Counted from the stretch's first letter, positions 23,797 to 36,568 are shown. The stretch: 64,000 nucleotides of DNA from Hordeum vulgare subsp. vulgare (GCF_904849725.1 NC_058518.1:393935581-393999580); one strand, 5' to 3'. The notes: generated by a model from the sequence alone, not told the origin. Made by a program: numbers and translations.

Positions 23797-24031
23797 TGTG
23801 ACAACCCCAATACGATTATTCCCCCTTTTGTTATTATTTCCTTGTTTGGCAACATTGTATTGGTAATGAGTTCGTGGTTGATCCAAATTGCATCATTATT
23901 TAGTTTGCATCATGGCATCTTGCATCATCTTTTGCATGTGTGTGTTTTGAGTTGTGAGTGCCTCAAGTGCTTTAAATCTCTACTGCAATAGGAAATCTTC
24001 TCTCCTCTCCTAATTCTTCTGAGGCAATTCC
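23797..24031 (+). repeat. SUK 5' LTR, segment 1
   Basis: It matches 53496-53730 of the 3' LTR. It ends in ATTCC (24027-24031), the left TSD of the ANG solo LTR. Confidence 0.88.
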
Positions 24032-25841
24032 TGTTGGGGAACGTCGCATGGGAAACAAAAAATTTCCTACGCGCACGAAGACCTATCATGGTGATGTCCA
24101 TCTACGAGAGGTGATGAGTGATCTACGTACCCTTGTAGACCGTACAGCAGGAGCGTTAGAGAACGCGGTTGATGTAGTGGAACGTCCTCACGTCCCTCGA
24201 TCCGCCCCGCGAACAATCCCGCGATCAGTCCCACGATCTAGTACCGAACGGACGGCACCTCCGCGTTGAGCACACGTACAGCTCGACGATGATCTCGGCC
24301 ATCTTGATCCAGCAAGACAGACGGAGAGGTAGAAGAGTTCTCCGGCAGCGTGACGGCGCTCCGGAGGTTGGTGATGACCTTGTCTCAGCAGGGCTCCGCC
24401 CGAGCTCCGCAGAAACGCGATCTAGAGGAAAAACCGTGGAGGTATGTGGTCGGGCTGCCGTGGAAAAGTCGTCTCAAATCAGCCCCAATACCTCCGTATA
24501 TATAGGTGGGAGGGAGGGGACCTTGCCTTGGGGCTCAAGGAGCCCCAAGGGGGTCGGCCGAGTCCAAGGGGGGAAGGCTCCCCCCCCCCAAACCGAGTTG
24601 GACTTGGTTTGGTGGGTGGGAGTCCTTCCCTTCCTTCCCACCTCCCTTTTTTTTCTTTCTCTTTGATTTTTATCTCTATGGCGCATAGGGCCCTTTTGGG
24701 CTGTCCCACCAGCCCACTAAGGGCTGGTGTGCCACCCTCAACGCCTATGGGCTTCCCCGGGGTGGGTTGCCCCCCTTGGTGTTCTCCCGGAACCCATTCG
24801 TCATTCCCGGTAACTCCGAAAACCTTCCGGTAATCAAATGAGGTCATCCTATATATCAATCTTCGTTTCCGGACTATTCCAGAAACCCTCGTGACGTCCG
24901 TGATCTCATCCGGGACTCCGAACAACATTCGGTAACCAACCATATAACTCAAATACGCATAAAACAACGTCGAACCTTAAGTGTGCAGACCCTGCGGGTT
25001 CGAGAACTATGTAGACATGACCCGAGAGACTCCTCGGTCAATATCCAATAGCGGGACCTGGATGCCCATATTGGATCCCACATATTCGACGAAGATCTTA
25101 TCGTTTGAACCTCAGTGCCAAGGATTCATATAATCCCGTATGTCATTCCCTTTGTCCTTCGGTATGTTACTTGCCCGAGATTCGATCGTCAGTATCCGTA
25201 TACCTATTTCAATCTCGTTTACCGGCAAGTCTCTTTACTCATTCCGTAATACAAGATCCTGCAACTTACACTAAGTCACATTGCTTGCAAGGCTTGTGTG
25301 TGATGTTGTATTACCGAGTGGGCCCCGAGATACCTCTCCGTCACACGGAGTGACAAATCCCAGTCTTGATCCATACTAACTCAACTAACACCTTCGGAGA
25401 CACCTGTAGAGCATCTTTATAGTCACCCAGTTACGTTGCGACATTTGATACACACAAAGCATTCCTCTGGTGTCAGTGAGTTATATGATCTCATGGTCAT
25501 AGGAATAAATACTTGACACGCAGAAAAAAGTAGCAACAAAATGACACGATCAACATGCTACGTCTATTAGTTTGGGTCTAGTCCATCATGTGATTCTCCT
25601 AATGACGTGATCCAGTTAACAAGCAACAACACCTTGTTCATAATCAGAAGACACTGACTATCTTTGATCAACTGGCTAGCCAACTAGAGGCTTGCTAGGG
25701 ACGGTGTTTTGTCTATGTATCCACACATGTAAATGAGTCTTCATTCAATACAATTATAGCATGGATAATAAACTATTATCTTGATACAGGAATCATAATA
25801 ATAACTATATTTATTATTGCCTCTAGGGCATAATTCCAACA
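24032..25841 (-). repeat. Solo Angela/BARE-type LTR
   Basis: It is a complete 1810-bp LTR, TGTTGGGGAACG.. to ..CCAACA, with no internal region on either side. Flanks are ATTCC and ATTCG (25842-25846), a TSD with one mismatch; the empty site GGCAATTCCAGTTTC is present at 53723-53737 in the SUK 3' LTR. A TATA element lies on the minus strand at ~24494-24505. Solo LTRs arise by recombination between the two LTRs of one element. Confidence 0.92.
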
Positions 25842-27078
25842 ATTCGAGTTTCTTGTTTTGCCTAAATAATATGTCCCCCCTATTCTAAAAATATATTCCT
25901 ATTATTTGGGGCAAGCCTCTGGTTTTAACTTTATATTTTTTCCTTTTGTTTTATTTAAAACCAGCGCCTAATTTTATATAGAAGGGTTTTACTTTTATTC
26001 TTCAAAAATCCCAATCTAATTTTATAAATTGGAGCTTGTTTTAAGGAGCCCAAAAGTATTTTTTTATTTTGTTTGTTTCCTTTTCCTTTGCCTCTGGCAT
26101 TATTTTTCTATTTCAGCTTGTTCTTATTCTTTCTCGTGTAGCCTTTTTTTAAGAGAGAGAGAAGCCCAGCCTGAAGCCAAACCGGCCCAAGGCCCAACTG
26201 AGCTCCCTCCTAACCCTAGCGCGAGGGAGAGCAACGCTAGCCCCGACCCCCTCAGTCTTCTCCTCGATCTCATCCCTCTCCTCCCGATAGCGCCGCTTCC
26301 TCCCCAACTCCCACGCGCATGCAGCCACTCCCAGTCCCGATTCCCCGTCTCCCCTCTGCCTCCTCCTTTCTCCCATCGCGTGCCCCCGCCATCCCCTGCT
26401 GCCCGAGGTCGCCCCCTGCCGAAGCTCCTCCAGCGCGACCCCCCCCTCTGTCGGCCTTCCCCGCGCAGCCACCTGAGGCCCTGTGCCGAGATCCCTCCTC
26501 CCGCGCCTCCGAAGGTTCGCTTCGCCCTGCCGGAGCCGCCGTGCCGCCCTGCTGCGCCATGGAGCTCCTCCTTCGCTGCGACTGTTCCCTGGCCTCGCCG
26601 AGGAGCGCTCCTACCGCCGCGTCCCCACGACGGAGTCGCGCACGCGCGTTGCTGCCCCTGTATCCCAGCGCCGGCAATGCCTCATGCCAGCCCTCCCTTT
26701 GGAGCCCCTTTGCTTCCTCCACGCGCGCGTCTGCTTGCTGTTGCGTGCTTGCTGTCGCTGTTGCCTGCTTGCTATCGCTCTTTCCTGCTTGCTGATGCAC
26801 CATGCCCGCCGCCATGACCGCCAGTAGGAGCTTGAGAGCTCGTGCGCTTTCGTGCCTCCTCCGTGCATGTGCCTCCTTGCCCTGCTCGCTGGCGAGCCCC
26901 TCTTTCTGCTCACCTCGAGCTCGCCGCCTCCGTTATTTTGGTGGTCCCTGCCCAAGTTTCACCACGGCTCCCGTGAGCACCATCTGCGCAAGGTCTCGGT
27001 CGAGGGTTGCAACCAGTTCATTTTGTCCTTTGGAAATTGTTTGCCCGAAGCCTTGTGGGAAGTTTTGTTGTGGAGCAC
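25842..27078 (+). repeat. SUK 5' LTR, segment 2 (GC-rich promoter-like island)
   Basis: It matches 53731-54984 of the 3' LTR. Around 26160-27000 it becomes very GC-rich, and long open frames appear on both strands because stop codons are rare. The frames differ between the two LTR copies, so I do not call them genes. Motifs AGCCCA/GGCCCA (three copies, ~26163-26197) and AACCCTAG (26212-26219) resemble plant site II and telo-box elements. Three 20-bp repeat units lie at 26739-26798. It ends with TSD AGCAC (27074-27078). Confidence 0.75.
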
Positions 27079-28610
27079 TGATGACCCACAAGTATAGGGG
27101 ATCAATCATAGTCCTTTCGATAACTAAGAGTGTCGAACCCAACGAGGAGCAGAAGGATCTAACAAGTGGTTTTCAGCAAGGTAATATCTGCAAGCGCTGA
27201 AATTATCGGTAACAAGTGATTGTATGGTGAGCTGATTCATAGCAAGCAACAAGTAACAAAAGTAGCAACGGTGCAGCAAAGTGTCCCAATCCCTTTTGTA
27301 GCAAGGTACAAGCCTAGACAAAGTCTTATAGGAGGAAAAAGGCTCCCGAGGACACACGGGAATTTCTATCATGCTAGTTTTCATCATGTTCATATGATTT
27401 GCGTTCATTACTTTGATAGTTTGATATGTTGGTGGACCGACGCTTGGGTACAGCCCTTACTTGGACACGCATCCCACTTATGATTAACCCCTCTCGCAAG
27501 CATCCACAACTACAAAAGAAGAATTAAGACAAAGTGTAACCATAGCATTAAACTAGTGGATCCAAATCAGCCCCTTACGAAGCAACACATAAACTAGGGT
27601 TTAAGCTTCTATCACTCTAGCAACCCATCATCTACTTACTATTTCCCAATGCCTTCCTCTAGGCCCAAATAATGGTGAAGTGTTATGTAGTCGGCGTTCA
27701 CATAACACCACTAGAGGAAAAACAACATACAACACATCAAAATATCCAACGAATACCAAATTCACATGACTACTATTAGCATGACTTATCCCATGTCCTC
27801 AAGAACAAAAGTAACTACTCACAAAGCATAATCATGTTCATGACCAGAGAGGTAATGAATAGCATCAAGGATCTGAACATAAAGTCTTCCACCAAATAAT
27901 CCAACTAGCATCAACTACAAGGAGTAATCAACACTACTAGCAACCTTACAAGTACCAATCGGAGTCGTGAGATGGAGATTGGTTACAAGTGATGAACTAG
28001 GGTTTGGAGATGAGATGGTGCTGATGAATATGTTGATGGTGATGAGTCCCCTCTGATGAGAGGAGTGTTGGTGATGACGATGGCGATGATTTCCCCCTCC
28101 GGGAGGGATGTTTCCCCGCCAGGATCGTCCTGCCGGAGCTCTAGATTGGTTCTGCTCTAGTTCCGCCTCGTGGAGGCGGCGAATCCTCCGAAAAGCTCCC
28201 TTCTGATTTTTTTCGGACGAAACCCTTCATATAGCAAAAGATGAGCGTCGGGGGGGGGGGGGGGGCAAACAGGGGGCCCACAAGCCCCTAGGCCTGGCTA
28301 GGGGGGTAGGCCGGGCCTGGCACGCTTGTGGCCTCCAGGTGGCGCCCCTCTGGTACTTCTTTTGCCCAGTATTTTTTATATATTCCCAAAAAATTCCACG
28401 TTGATTTTCACGACTTTTGGAGTTGCGCAGAATAGGCATCTCAAACTTGCTCCTTTTTTAAGCCAGAATTCAGCTGCCGGCATTCTCCCTCTTCATGTAA
28501 ACCTTGCAAAATAAGAGAGAGAAGGCATAAGTATTGTACCCCGAAGTGTAATAACAGCCCAAAAAGCAATAAATATCAACATGAAAGCATGATGCAAAAT
28601 GGATGTATCA
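27079..28610 (-). repeat. ATH LTR1 (3'-most LTR)
   Basis: It is 1532 bp, TGATGACCC.. to ..GGATGTATCA, and aligns with 36598-38122 and 46034-47557. A ~15-base G run is at ~28251-28265. A TATA-like GCTATATGAAG is on the minus strand at ~28227-28237. Confidence 0.9.
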
Positions 28611-29763
28611 ACTCCCCCAAGCTTAGACCTCGCTTGTCCTCAAGCGAAAGCCTAGCTTAATAAACATGACCACATGTTTAGGGAGAGATGTGTCGACAAA
28701 ACAAGATACGAACATGCAGGCATCATGATCAAGATTAGAACAGCAATACCAGCATATAATCTCTCATGCTAAAGTGACAAATTCTTCACAAAGTTAAGCA
28801 TGAATCAAGAACCTTACCGAGAATCAACAACCGATAGCCTTTATTCATTGAAGCAATTGCAATTTATCACAACATCAGAAAGAGTCAAATAAGAGCTTGT
28901 AAAGAAAATCCACATACTAAATCATATTTTCGTTCTCTACAATTTCTACTACTCCCGTGGTACTCATGAGATCAAAGTTTCAGCTGGACACAGAGAAAGA
29001 TAGGGGCTTATAGTTTTGCCTCCGAACTGCTTACCTCAAGGGTAATGTCAACAATAATAATTCATGAATACTTACCTCCAAGTTGACATATGAATATAGT
29101 ACATTTTTCCCTAGCATATGACGTTAGCCAAGATAAGGGCGAAACAAGGAATTGGTGAAGATCACAATGACTCTTTCAAAGGCAAAAAATAAAGGTACAA
29201 GATAGGCCCTTCGCAGAGGGAAGTAGAGGTTGTGATGCGATTTTGAGGTTTGGATGTGTGTCCTCTTAGTGCGGAGGAACGCACTTTATATTGCCTGCTG
29301 TGATAAAGAACTTTATTATGCAGTCTGTCGCTTTTATGTCTTCCTCATCACAGGTTCGTACAAAGCTTATTTTCCACACACTAATAGATCATACATATTA
29401 GGGAGCAATTTTTATTGCTCTCACCGAAGACAACTTACTTTAGGGATCTTATTCAATCTATAGGTAGGTATGGTGGACACTCATGGCAAAACTGGGTTGA
29501 AGGTTTCTGGATGCACAAGTAGTATCTCTACTTGGTGCGGGAGTTTTGGCTAATATGAGGTGGAAGCAATCGTCACATGCTAAGGGATCTCTAATCATAT
29601 AACATTGTTCGGAACCAAGCAAACACAATTCATTATGTTGTCTTCCTTGTCCAACATCTACTTTTAGGCATGTAATAGTTTAGTGAGTGTTCACAATCAT
29701 AGATGGTGTCAAGGATGATATATTTATATGTGAACCTATCCTTCTTTATCACTTCCTATTTTG
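28611..29763 (-). other. ATH 3' internal region with polypurine tract
   Basis: On the minus strand, CTAAGCTTGGGGGAGT runs into LTR1, a typical gypsy polypurine tract. The rest is non-coding and is duplicated at 38123-39247. It breaks at the join to the partial LTR. Confidence 0.78.
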
Positions 29764-30705
29764 TAGGCCCAAATAATGGTGAAGTGTTATGTAGTCGGCG
29801 TTCACATAACACCACTAGAGGAAAAACAACATACAACATATCAAAATATCGAATGAATACCAAATTCACATGACTACTATTAGCATGACTTATCCCATGT
29901 CCTCAAGAACAAAAATAACTACTCACAAAGCATAATCATGTTCATGACCACAGAGGTAATGAGTAGCATCAAGGATCTGAACATAAACTCTTCCACCAAG
30001 TAATCCAACTAGCATCAACTACAAAGAGTAATCAACACTACTAGCAACCTCACTAGTACCAATCGGAGTCGTGAGACGGAGATTGGTTACAAGTGATGAA
30101 CTAGGGTTTGGAGATGAGATGGTGCTGATGAAGATGTTGATGGTGACGAGTCCCCTCCGATGAGAGGAGTGTTGGTGATGACGATGGCGACAATTTCCCC
30201 CTCCGGGAGGGATGTTTCCCCAGCAGGATCGTCCTGCCGGAGCTCTAGATTGGTTCTGCTCAAGTTCGGCCTCGTGGCGGCGGCAAATCCACGAAAAATC
30301 TCCTCCTTGATTTTTTTCTTCAGACGAAACCCTTGATATAGTAGAAGAGGGGGCCAGTGGGCCCACAGGCTGCCCACAAGCACCCTTGGCGCGACCAGGG
30401 GGTGGCCGCGCCAAGCAGGCTTGTGGCCACCTGCTGGCGCCCCTTTGGCGCTTCTTCGGCCCAGTATTTTTTATAAATCCGGAAAAAATCCTTGTTGATT
30501 TTTACGGCGTTTGGAGTTGCGCAGAATAGGTATATCAAATTTGCTCCACTTTCAGGCCAGAATTCCAGCTGCCGGCATTCTCCCTCTTCATGTAAACCTT
30601 GCAAAATAAGATAGAAAAGGCATAAGTATTGTACCGTGAAGTGAAATAACAGCCCAAGAAGCGATAAATATCAACATCAAAACATGATGCAAAATGGACG
30701 TATCA
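29764..30705 (-). repeat. Partial ATH-family LTR inside the ATH internal region
   Basis: It matches LTR1 from the middle (TAGGCCCAAATAATGG, cf. 27661) to the terminus (GGACGTATCA), about 940 bp. The terminus is exact, but the other side is cut and joined to 3' internal sequence at CTTCCTATT|TTG|TAGGCCC, near a CTTCCT shared by both parents. It is a remnant of an insertion or recombination, not a working LTR. Confidence 0.82.
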
Positions 30706-31019
30706 GCCATCACTTCCCATAAGATCACTGCATGATCTTTCATGCTTTTGTTCTTTCTTGATCTTTTGATCATGGCATGAGGCAAAGCCCTTCAACTAAG
30801 ACACTCTTTATTATATGGCTCACGAGCTCGAATACATCGGGGGTGACACAAAGCAAAACTCAAGCCTAAAACACTAAGACTTTTATTCTACTAGAGAAAG
30901 AGAAAACTGAAAAGAAACAAACTAAAACAAAGGTAAAGGCAAAAGATAAGATGGTGATACGATACCGGGGCAACTCCCCCAAGCTTGTCACAAGCCAAGG
31001 GGATTGCCCATACCCATGC

Positions 31020-31436
31020 TCAGTTGTCTTCCTTTGGAGGTGATGGTGGTGGAGTTGTTGCAATCTTTGATTCCAAGAGGGCCATTAATCTTTGATTTAT
31101 ACCTTGGAGATCTGTGATATGTTTCTCTAGCAAAAAAACTTCACGAGTGAGATAAGTATTGCGAGCACGAGTTGTTTCACAAAACCTCAAGAGTTCAATC
31201 AAGGATGGAGACAGTAGGTGGAGGTAGGGTTGGAGGAAATCCACTTCTTCAACTTCTTCCATATTGAGCACATATTGCACTTTGTCCCATGCCTGACTCT
31301 TCTCCTTAGTTTTGCCCTTGGTTTCTTTAGGTAGCCTTTCCCTGGCCTCCATGACTTCCATCCTTTTCAGATCAGCATATACTTCTCCATAGACTTGAGG
31401 GAGATTGTTCTCCCCCATAGATTTTTGAGACGACAT
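31020..31436 (-). CDS. Small ORF downstream of integrase in ATH (138 aa, coiled coil)
   Basis: This intact ORF begins MSSQKSMGENNLPQVYGEVY. It is rich in Glu and Lys, with a C-terminal heptad-like stretch (residues ~100-128, REVFLLEKHITDLQGINQRL) and a Pro-rich end (TTPPPSPPKEDN). It lies ~290 nt beyond the integrase frame, where Athila-type elements often carry an additional ORF that is sometimes env-like. I see no signal peptide, membrane segment or furin-like site, so env is not supported. Function is unknown; a coiled-coil accessory protein is the most I can infer. It could also be partly non-coding sequence open by chance. Confidence 0.5.
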   Translation of the reverse strand: MSSQKSMGENNLPQVYGEVYADLKRMEVMEARERLPKETKGKTKEKSQAWDKVQYVLNMEEVEEVDFLQPYLHLLSPSLIELLRFCETTRARNTYLTREVFLLEKHITDLQGINQRLMALLESKIATTPPPSPPKEDN

Positions 31437-31721
31437 CTTGCTCTAAATCTGCGGCAGAAAACAAGCTCGAAACAAAAATAGAGGAAATTTGTGTGATACA
31501 GAGGTCAGACCTTTCGGGAGAATATATAATGATTTTTTTCCAGACCAGAAGGAGTACTCCGCACGAAAACGGAGTCCGGGAGGCGCACGAGGTGGCCACA
31601 AGCCCTCCAGCCCTGGCCAGGGGGTAGGCTGGGCCTAGGAGGCTTGTCGCCTCCTTGGGCACTTTCCGGACTGCTTTAAATTTTTCTATTTTTTCAAATA
31701 TTCCAAAACAAAGGAAAATTG

Positions 31722-34700
31722 CTATGGGAAAAGTTTTGGAGTCGGTTTACTTACCGAATCACATACCTCCTCGTTTTCGGAGTCTGAAACATACTGATAA
31801 ATATTCCTTATGTACTCGTCCGGAGTTATGGTATTGATAATGTGGCTCTCAACATTTATGGGAGTACCTGAGATATAATGCTTGATTCTCTGCCTGTTTA
31901 CCACTCTCGGACATTTACCTTCCGTGTTGTTGATCTTGATAGCACCGGGACGATATACTTCCTCAACAATATAGGGACCTTCCCATTTAGAGAGAAGCTT
32001 GCCTGCAAACAATCTTAAACGAGAATTGTATAGCAAGACATAATCACCTACATTGAACTCACGCTTTTGTATCCTCTTATCATGCCACCTCTTAACCTTT
32101 TCTTTGAATAACTTGGCATTTTCATATGCCTGAGTTCTCCATTCATCAAGCGAGCTAATGTCAAATAACCTCTTCTCACCAGCAAGTTTGAAATCAAAGT
32201 TGAGCTCTTTGATTGCCCAATAAGCTTTATGCTCTAGCTCAAGAGGTAGATGACATGCTTTACCGTACACCATTTTGTACGGAGACATGTCCATGGGATT
32301 CTTATAGGCAGTTCTATAAGCCCACAGTGCATCATCGAGCTTCTTAGATCAATTCTTTCTAGACCTGTTGACAGTCTTCTGCAGAATCAGTTTAATCTCT
32401 CTATTGCTTAGCTCTACTTGACCACTGGACTGAGGGTGATAGGGAGACGCAACTCTATGGTTGACATCGTACTTAGCAAGCGTTTTATGGAAAGCACCAT
32501 GAATGAAATGTGAACCACCGTCGGTCATTAGATATCTAGGGACTCCAAACCTAGGGAAGATAACTTCCTTAAGCATCCTAATAGAGGTGTTGTGATCAAC
32601 ACTACTAGTGGGGATATCTTCTACCCACTTAGTGACATAATCAACAGAAACTAGGATATGAGTATACCCGTTGGATTTTGGAAAAGGTCCCATATAATCA
32701 AAGCCCCAAATATCAAATGGTTCAATGATAAGTGAATAGTTCATAGCCATTTCATGACGTTTACTAATATTACCTATTCTTTGACATTCGTCACAAGACA
32801 AGACAAACTTACGGGCATCCTTGAAGAGAGTGGGCCAATAGAAACCTGATTGCAATACCTTGTGTGCAGTTCTATCTCCCGCATGGTGTCCTCCGTAGGC
32901 CTCGGAGTGACACTTCTGTAGGATCTGTCCCTGTTCATGTTTAGGTACACAACGTCTAATAACACCATCTACTCCTTCCTTATAAAGGTGAGGATCATCC
33001 CAAAAGTAATGTCTCAAGTCAAAGAAGAATTTCTTATTTTGCTGATATGTGAAGCTAGGTGGTATATATTTGGCAATGATATAGTTTGCATAATCAGCAT
33101 ACCATGGTGCACTACGTGGAGCATTGATGACATTCAATCGCTCATCGGGAAAGCTATCATCAACAGGTTGTGGGTCATCAAGAATGTTCTCCAACCTAGA
33201 CAAGTTATCTGCTACTGGGTTATCAGCACCCTTCCTGTCGACAACGTGGAAATCAAATTCTTGTAGCAAGAGAACCCATCTGATAAGTCTAGGTTTAGCG
33301 TCCTTCTTCTCCATGAGGTACTTAATAGCAGCGTGATCAGTGTGAATATTGGAATCAACTATGTAAGACCTGAACTTTTCACATGCAAACACGACTGCTA
33401 AAAATTCCTTTTCCGTAGTAGCATAGTTTCTCTGGGTAGTGTCTGGAGTTTTACTAGCATAATGAATAACATTCATCTTCTTATCAACTCTTTGCCCTAG
33501 GACAGCACCAACAGCATAATCACTAGCATCACACATGATTTCAAAAGGTAAGTTCCAATCGGGTGGTTGAACAATAGGTGCAGTTATCAAAGCCCTCTTA
33601 AGTATTTCGAAGGCTTCCTCACAATCATCGTCAAAAACAAAAGGAATATCCTTTTGCAAGAGATTGGTAAGAGGCCTAGAAATCTTAGAGAAGTCTTTAA
33701 TGAACCTTCTATAGAAACCAGCATGACGAAGGAAACTTCTTATACCTTTGATATCTGTGGGGTATGGCATTTTCTCTATTTCATCAACCTTAGCCTTATC
33801 AACTTCAATACATCTTTCAGAAATTTTATGTCCTAAGGCGATGCCTTCATTGACCATAAAATGGCACTTCTCCCAATTCAAGACAAGATTGGTGTCTTTA
33901 CATATCTGCAAGACTCGATCAAGCTTGCTGAGGCAATCATCAAAGGAAGACCCGTAAACGGAGAAGTCATCCATGAAAACCTCAACAATCTTTTCACAAA
34001 AGTCAGAGAATATAGCCATCATACATCTTTGAAAGGTGGCAGGTGCATTACATAAGCCAGAAGGCATACGTCTATAAGCAAAGGTACCGAAGGGCAGGTG
34101 AAAGTGGTTTTCTCCTGATCAGATTGTGCAACTGGTATTTGAGAGAAACCAGAATAACCGTCGAGAAAGCAGAAGTGTGTGTGTTTAGACAGTCTTTCTT
34201 GCATTTGGTCGATAAAAGGCAAATGGTAATGATCTTTCCTAGTGGCTTTATTCAATTTCTAAAATCGATCACCATCCTATAGCCAGTAATAATCCTATGC
34301 GGGATCAATTCATCCTTATCATTAGGGACAACGGTAATGCCTCCCTTCTTAGGGACACAATGCACTGGACTCACCCAATCGCTATGAGCTACAGGATAAA
34401 TAATACCTGCCTCCAGGAGCTTTAGAATTTCTTTTCTTACTACTTCTTTCATCTTAGGATTTAATCTCCTTTAATGATCAACAACTGGTTTGGAATCAGG
34501 ATTAGTTTTAATTTTGTGCTGGCATAGAGTGGGACTAATGCCCTTAAGATCATCAAGAGTATATCCAATAGCAGCACGGTGCTTCCTCAGAGTTTTTAGT
34601 AATTTCTTTTCTTCATGCTCTGAGAGGCTAGCACTAATTATGACATGATATATCTCTTTTTCATCAAGATAGGCATACTTAAGAGTATCAGGCAACTGTT

Positions 34701-34749
34701 TAAGCTCGAACACAGGATCACCCTTTGGCGGGGGTGGATCCCCAAGCAT
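31722..34749 (-). pseudogene. ATH pol: RT, RNase H, integrase (broken)
   Basis: RT: RKEILKLLEAGIIYPV and VPKKGG at its start, FMDDFSVYG as the catalytic motif. RNase [14 protein letters not shown] and [14 protein letters not shown]. Integrase: an HHCC zinc finger ([20 protein letters not shown]), then D in [10 protein letters not shown] in MTDGGSHF, E in [13 protein letters not shown], and a C-terminal GDYVLLYNSRLR segment. Breaks: TAA at 34471-34473, frameshifts near 34258 and 34100 (each fits a 1-base deletion), and TGA at 32349-32351 between the catalytic core and the C-terminal part, where the frame is otherwise continuous to 31722. The order RT-RH-INT is that of Ty3/gypsy. It is not functional. 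Confidence 0.9.
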
Positions 34750-35819
34750 TCAAGAGGCAGATTATTCTCAAGGATAGGATATTGTTCTAAGACAACTCTA
34801 TCTATCTCATCCCTTTCATCCATATGCATATCATTTTCATGCTCAAGTAAGTATTGCTCTAAGGGATCAGTAGGAGGCACGGCAATAGAGGCTAAGGAAA
34901 TATTTTCATCCTTACTAGGCAACTCCTTTTCATGAGGTTGTCTACCAAACTTGGAGAAATTGAACTCATGTGACACACCTTCAAAACCAAGAGTGACAGT
35001 TTGCTTCTCACAATCAATATGAGCATTGGCAGTATTGAGAAAAGGTCTGCCAAATATGATGGGACAAAAGCTATCTTGGGTGGTAGCAAGAACGAGGAAA
35101 TCAGCAGGATACTTCGTTTTACCACACAAGACTTCAACATCCCTAACAATTCCCACACGGCAGATAGTATCTCTATTGGCAAGCTGAATAGTGACATCAA
35201 TAGGCTCTATCTCAATAGGTGCAATCTCATCTTTGATTTCATCATATAAGGATTGAGGAATTGCACTAACACTAGCACCCACGTCACATAAACCATGATA
35301 GCAATGATCTCCTATCTTAACAGAAACAACAGGCGTGCCAACAACAGGCCTATGTTTGTCTCTAGCATGAGGTTTAGCAATTCTAGCAGCATCTTCACAG
35401 AAGTGAATATTATTTCCCTCAACATCGTCGGACAAAAGATCTTTGATAATATCAATGCTAGGTTCAACTCTAATTTGCTCAGGGGGTGTAGGTGTTCTAA
35501 TGTAGCCTCTACGTATCACAATTGAAGCTTTAGAATGATCCTTTATCCTAACAGGGAAAGGTGGTTTCTCAATGTAAGCACTGGGAACAACAGGATCATT
35601 ATAGACTATGACTCTTTCTTCAACTGGATTGGGTTTAACTACATTGACTTCTAAAGGAGGAGGATATTTAAACCACTTCTCTTTGGGGAGATCAACATGA
35701 GCAGCAAATGATTCACACAATGAAGCTACTATCTCAGAGTCAAGTCCATACTTAGCGCTAAAGTCACAAAAAGTATTTGTTTCAACAAAGGATTTAACGC
35801 AATCAAACTGGAAATTCAT
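34638..35819 (-). pseudogene. ATH gag C-terminal part and aspartic protease
   Basis: This 393-codon frame continues gag in the same frame after a TAA at 35838-35840. A retroviral-type protease is visible at about residues 160-260: HGLCDVGASVSAIP, where the usual D-S/T-G triad reads DVGAS (Athila-type elements often show D-x-GAS), then FCPIIFGRPFLNTA. The frame ends out of phase near 34740; the protein resumes in the next frame as DPPPPKGDPVFELKQLPD.., so a frameshift lies there. Alternative: a distinct pro ORF, but the shared frame with gag argues for one original gag-pol. Confidence 0.82.
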
Positions 35820-35837
35820 ACCTGACTCCTTACCTTC

Positions 35838-36506
35838 TTAAAGCTCCCAATCTTCAGAGTTGCGTTTAATTCTCTCCAATAAATTCCATTTGAAGTCAAT
35901 ATCTCTCTTCATAAAAGTAGTGGTACAAGAAATATCAAGCATGGTGCGATCATCATGAGAAAGCCGAGCATAAAAGTTCTGAATGATAATTTCTCTCGAG
36001 AGCTCATGATTGGGGCATGAATATAACATTGATTTAAGCCTCCCCCAAGCTTGAGCGATGCTTTCTCTGCCACGAGGCCAAAAATTATAAATGTAATTCC
36101 GATCACCTTGTACTAAATGCATAGGATAAAACTTTTGATGAAATTCCAATTTCAACCGTTTGTAGTTCCATGATCCAGTATCATCACATAGCCTATACCA
36201 TGTCAACGCCTTATCCTTCAAAGATAAAGGAAAGACCTTCTTCTTGACCTCATCCTCGGGCAAACCTGCAAGCTTAAATAAACCACAGACCTCATCTACA
36301 TAGATTAGATGCAAGTCTGGATGTGATGTTCCATCTCCTGTAAAAGGATTAGCGAGCAGTTTCTCAAGCATACCCGAAGGAAATTCAAAGAAAATATTTT
36401 CAGTAGGTGCAGCAGGTTGAGGAGCAACTCTTTGTGCTTCCATTCGAGGTGAAGATACCCCGAACAAGCACCTCAAAGGATTAGTATCCATAGTGACAAG
36501 TGACAA
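35838..36506 (-). pseudogene. ATH gag, N-terminal part
   Basis: This 222-codon frame contains a Retrotrans_gag domain: FEFPSGMLEKLLANPFTGDG, KVFPLSLKDKALTWYRLCDD, LKLEFHQKFYP, ESIAQAWGRLKSMLYSCPNH, IIIQNFYARLSHDDRTMLD. It would build the particle shell. It starts ~60 nt inside the primer site. The TAA at 35838 interrupts a frame that otherwise runs on into the protease region, so it is called broken. Confidence 0.85.
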
Positions 36507-36568
36507 TGAATTTCAGCACACTATATGAATGTTTCCTTACCAAGTTCCACTTACCAAAGGCACTTCAC

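Noticed and set aside
24289..24833. Overlapping ORFs on both strands in the solo Angela LTR
   Set aside because: LTR sequence with G-rich promoter-proximal DNA; no protein features, and they are interrupted in other LTR copies.
28251..28265. Long G run, also ~5207-5217 and a C run at 12437-12450
   Set aside because: Simple homopolymers, prone to sequencing error; no further structure seen.
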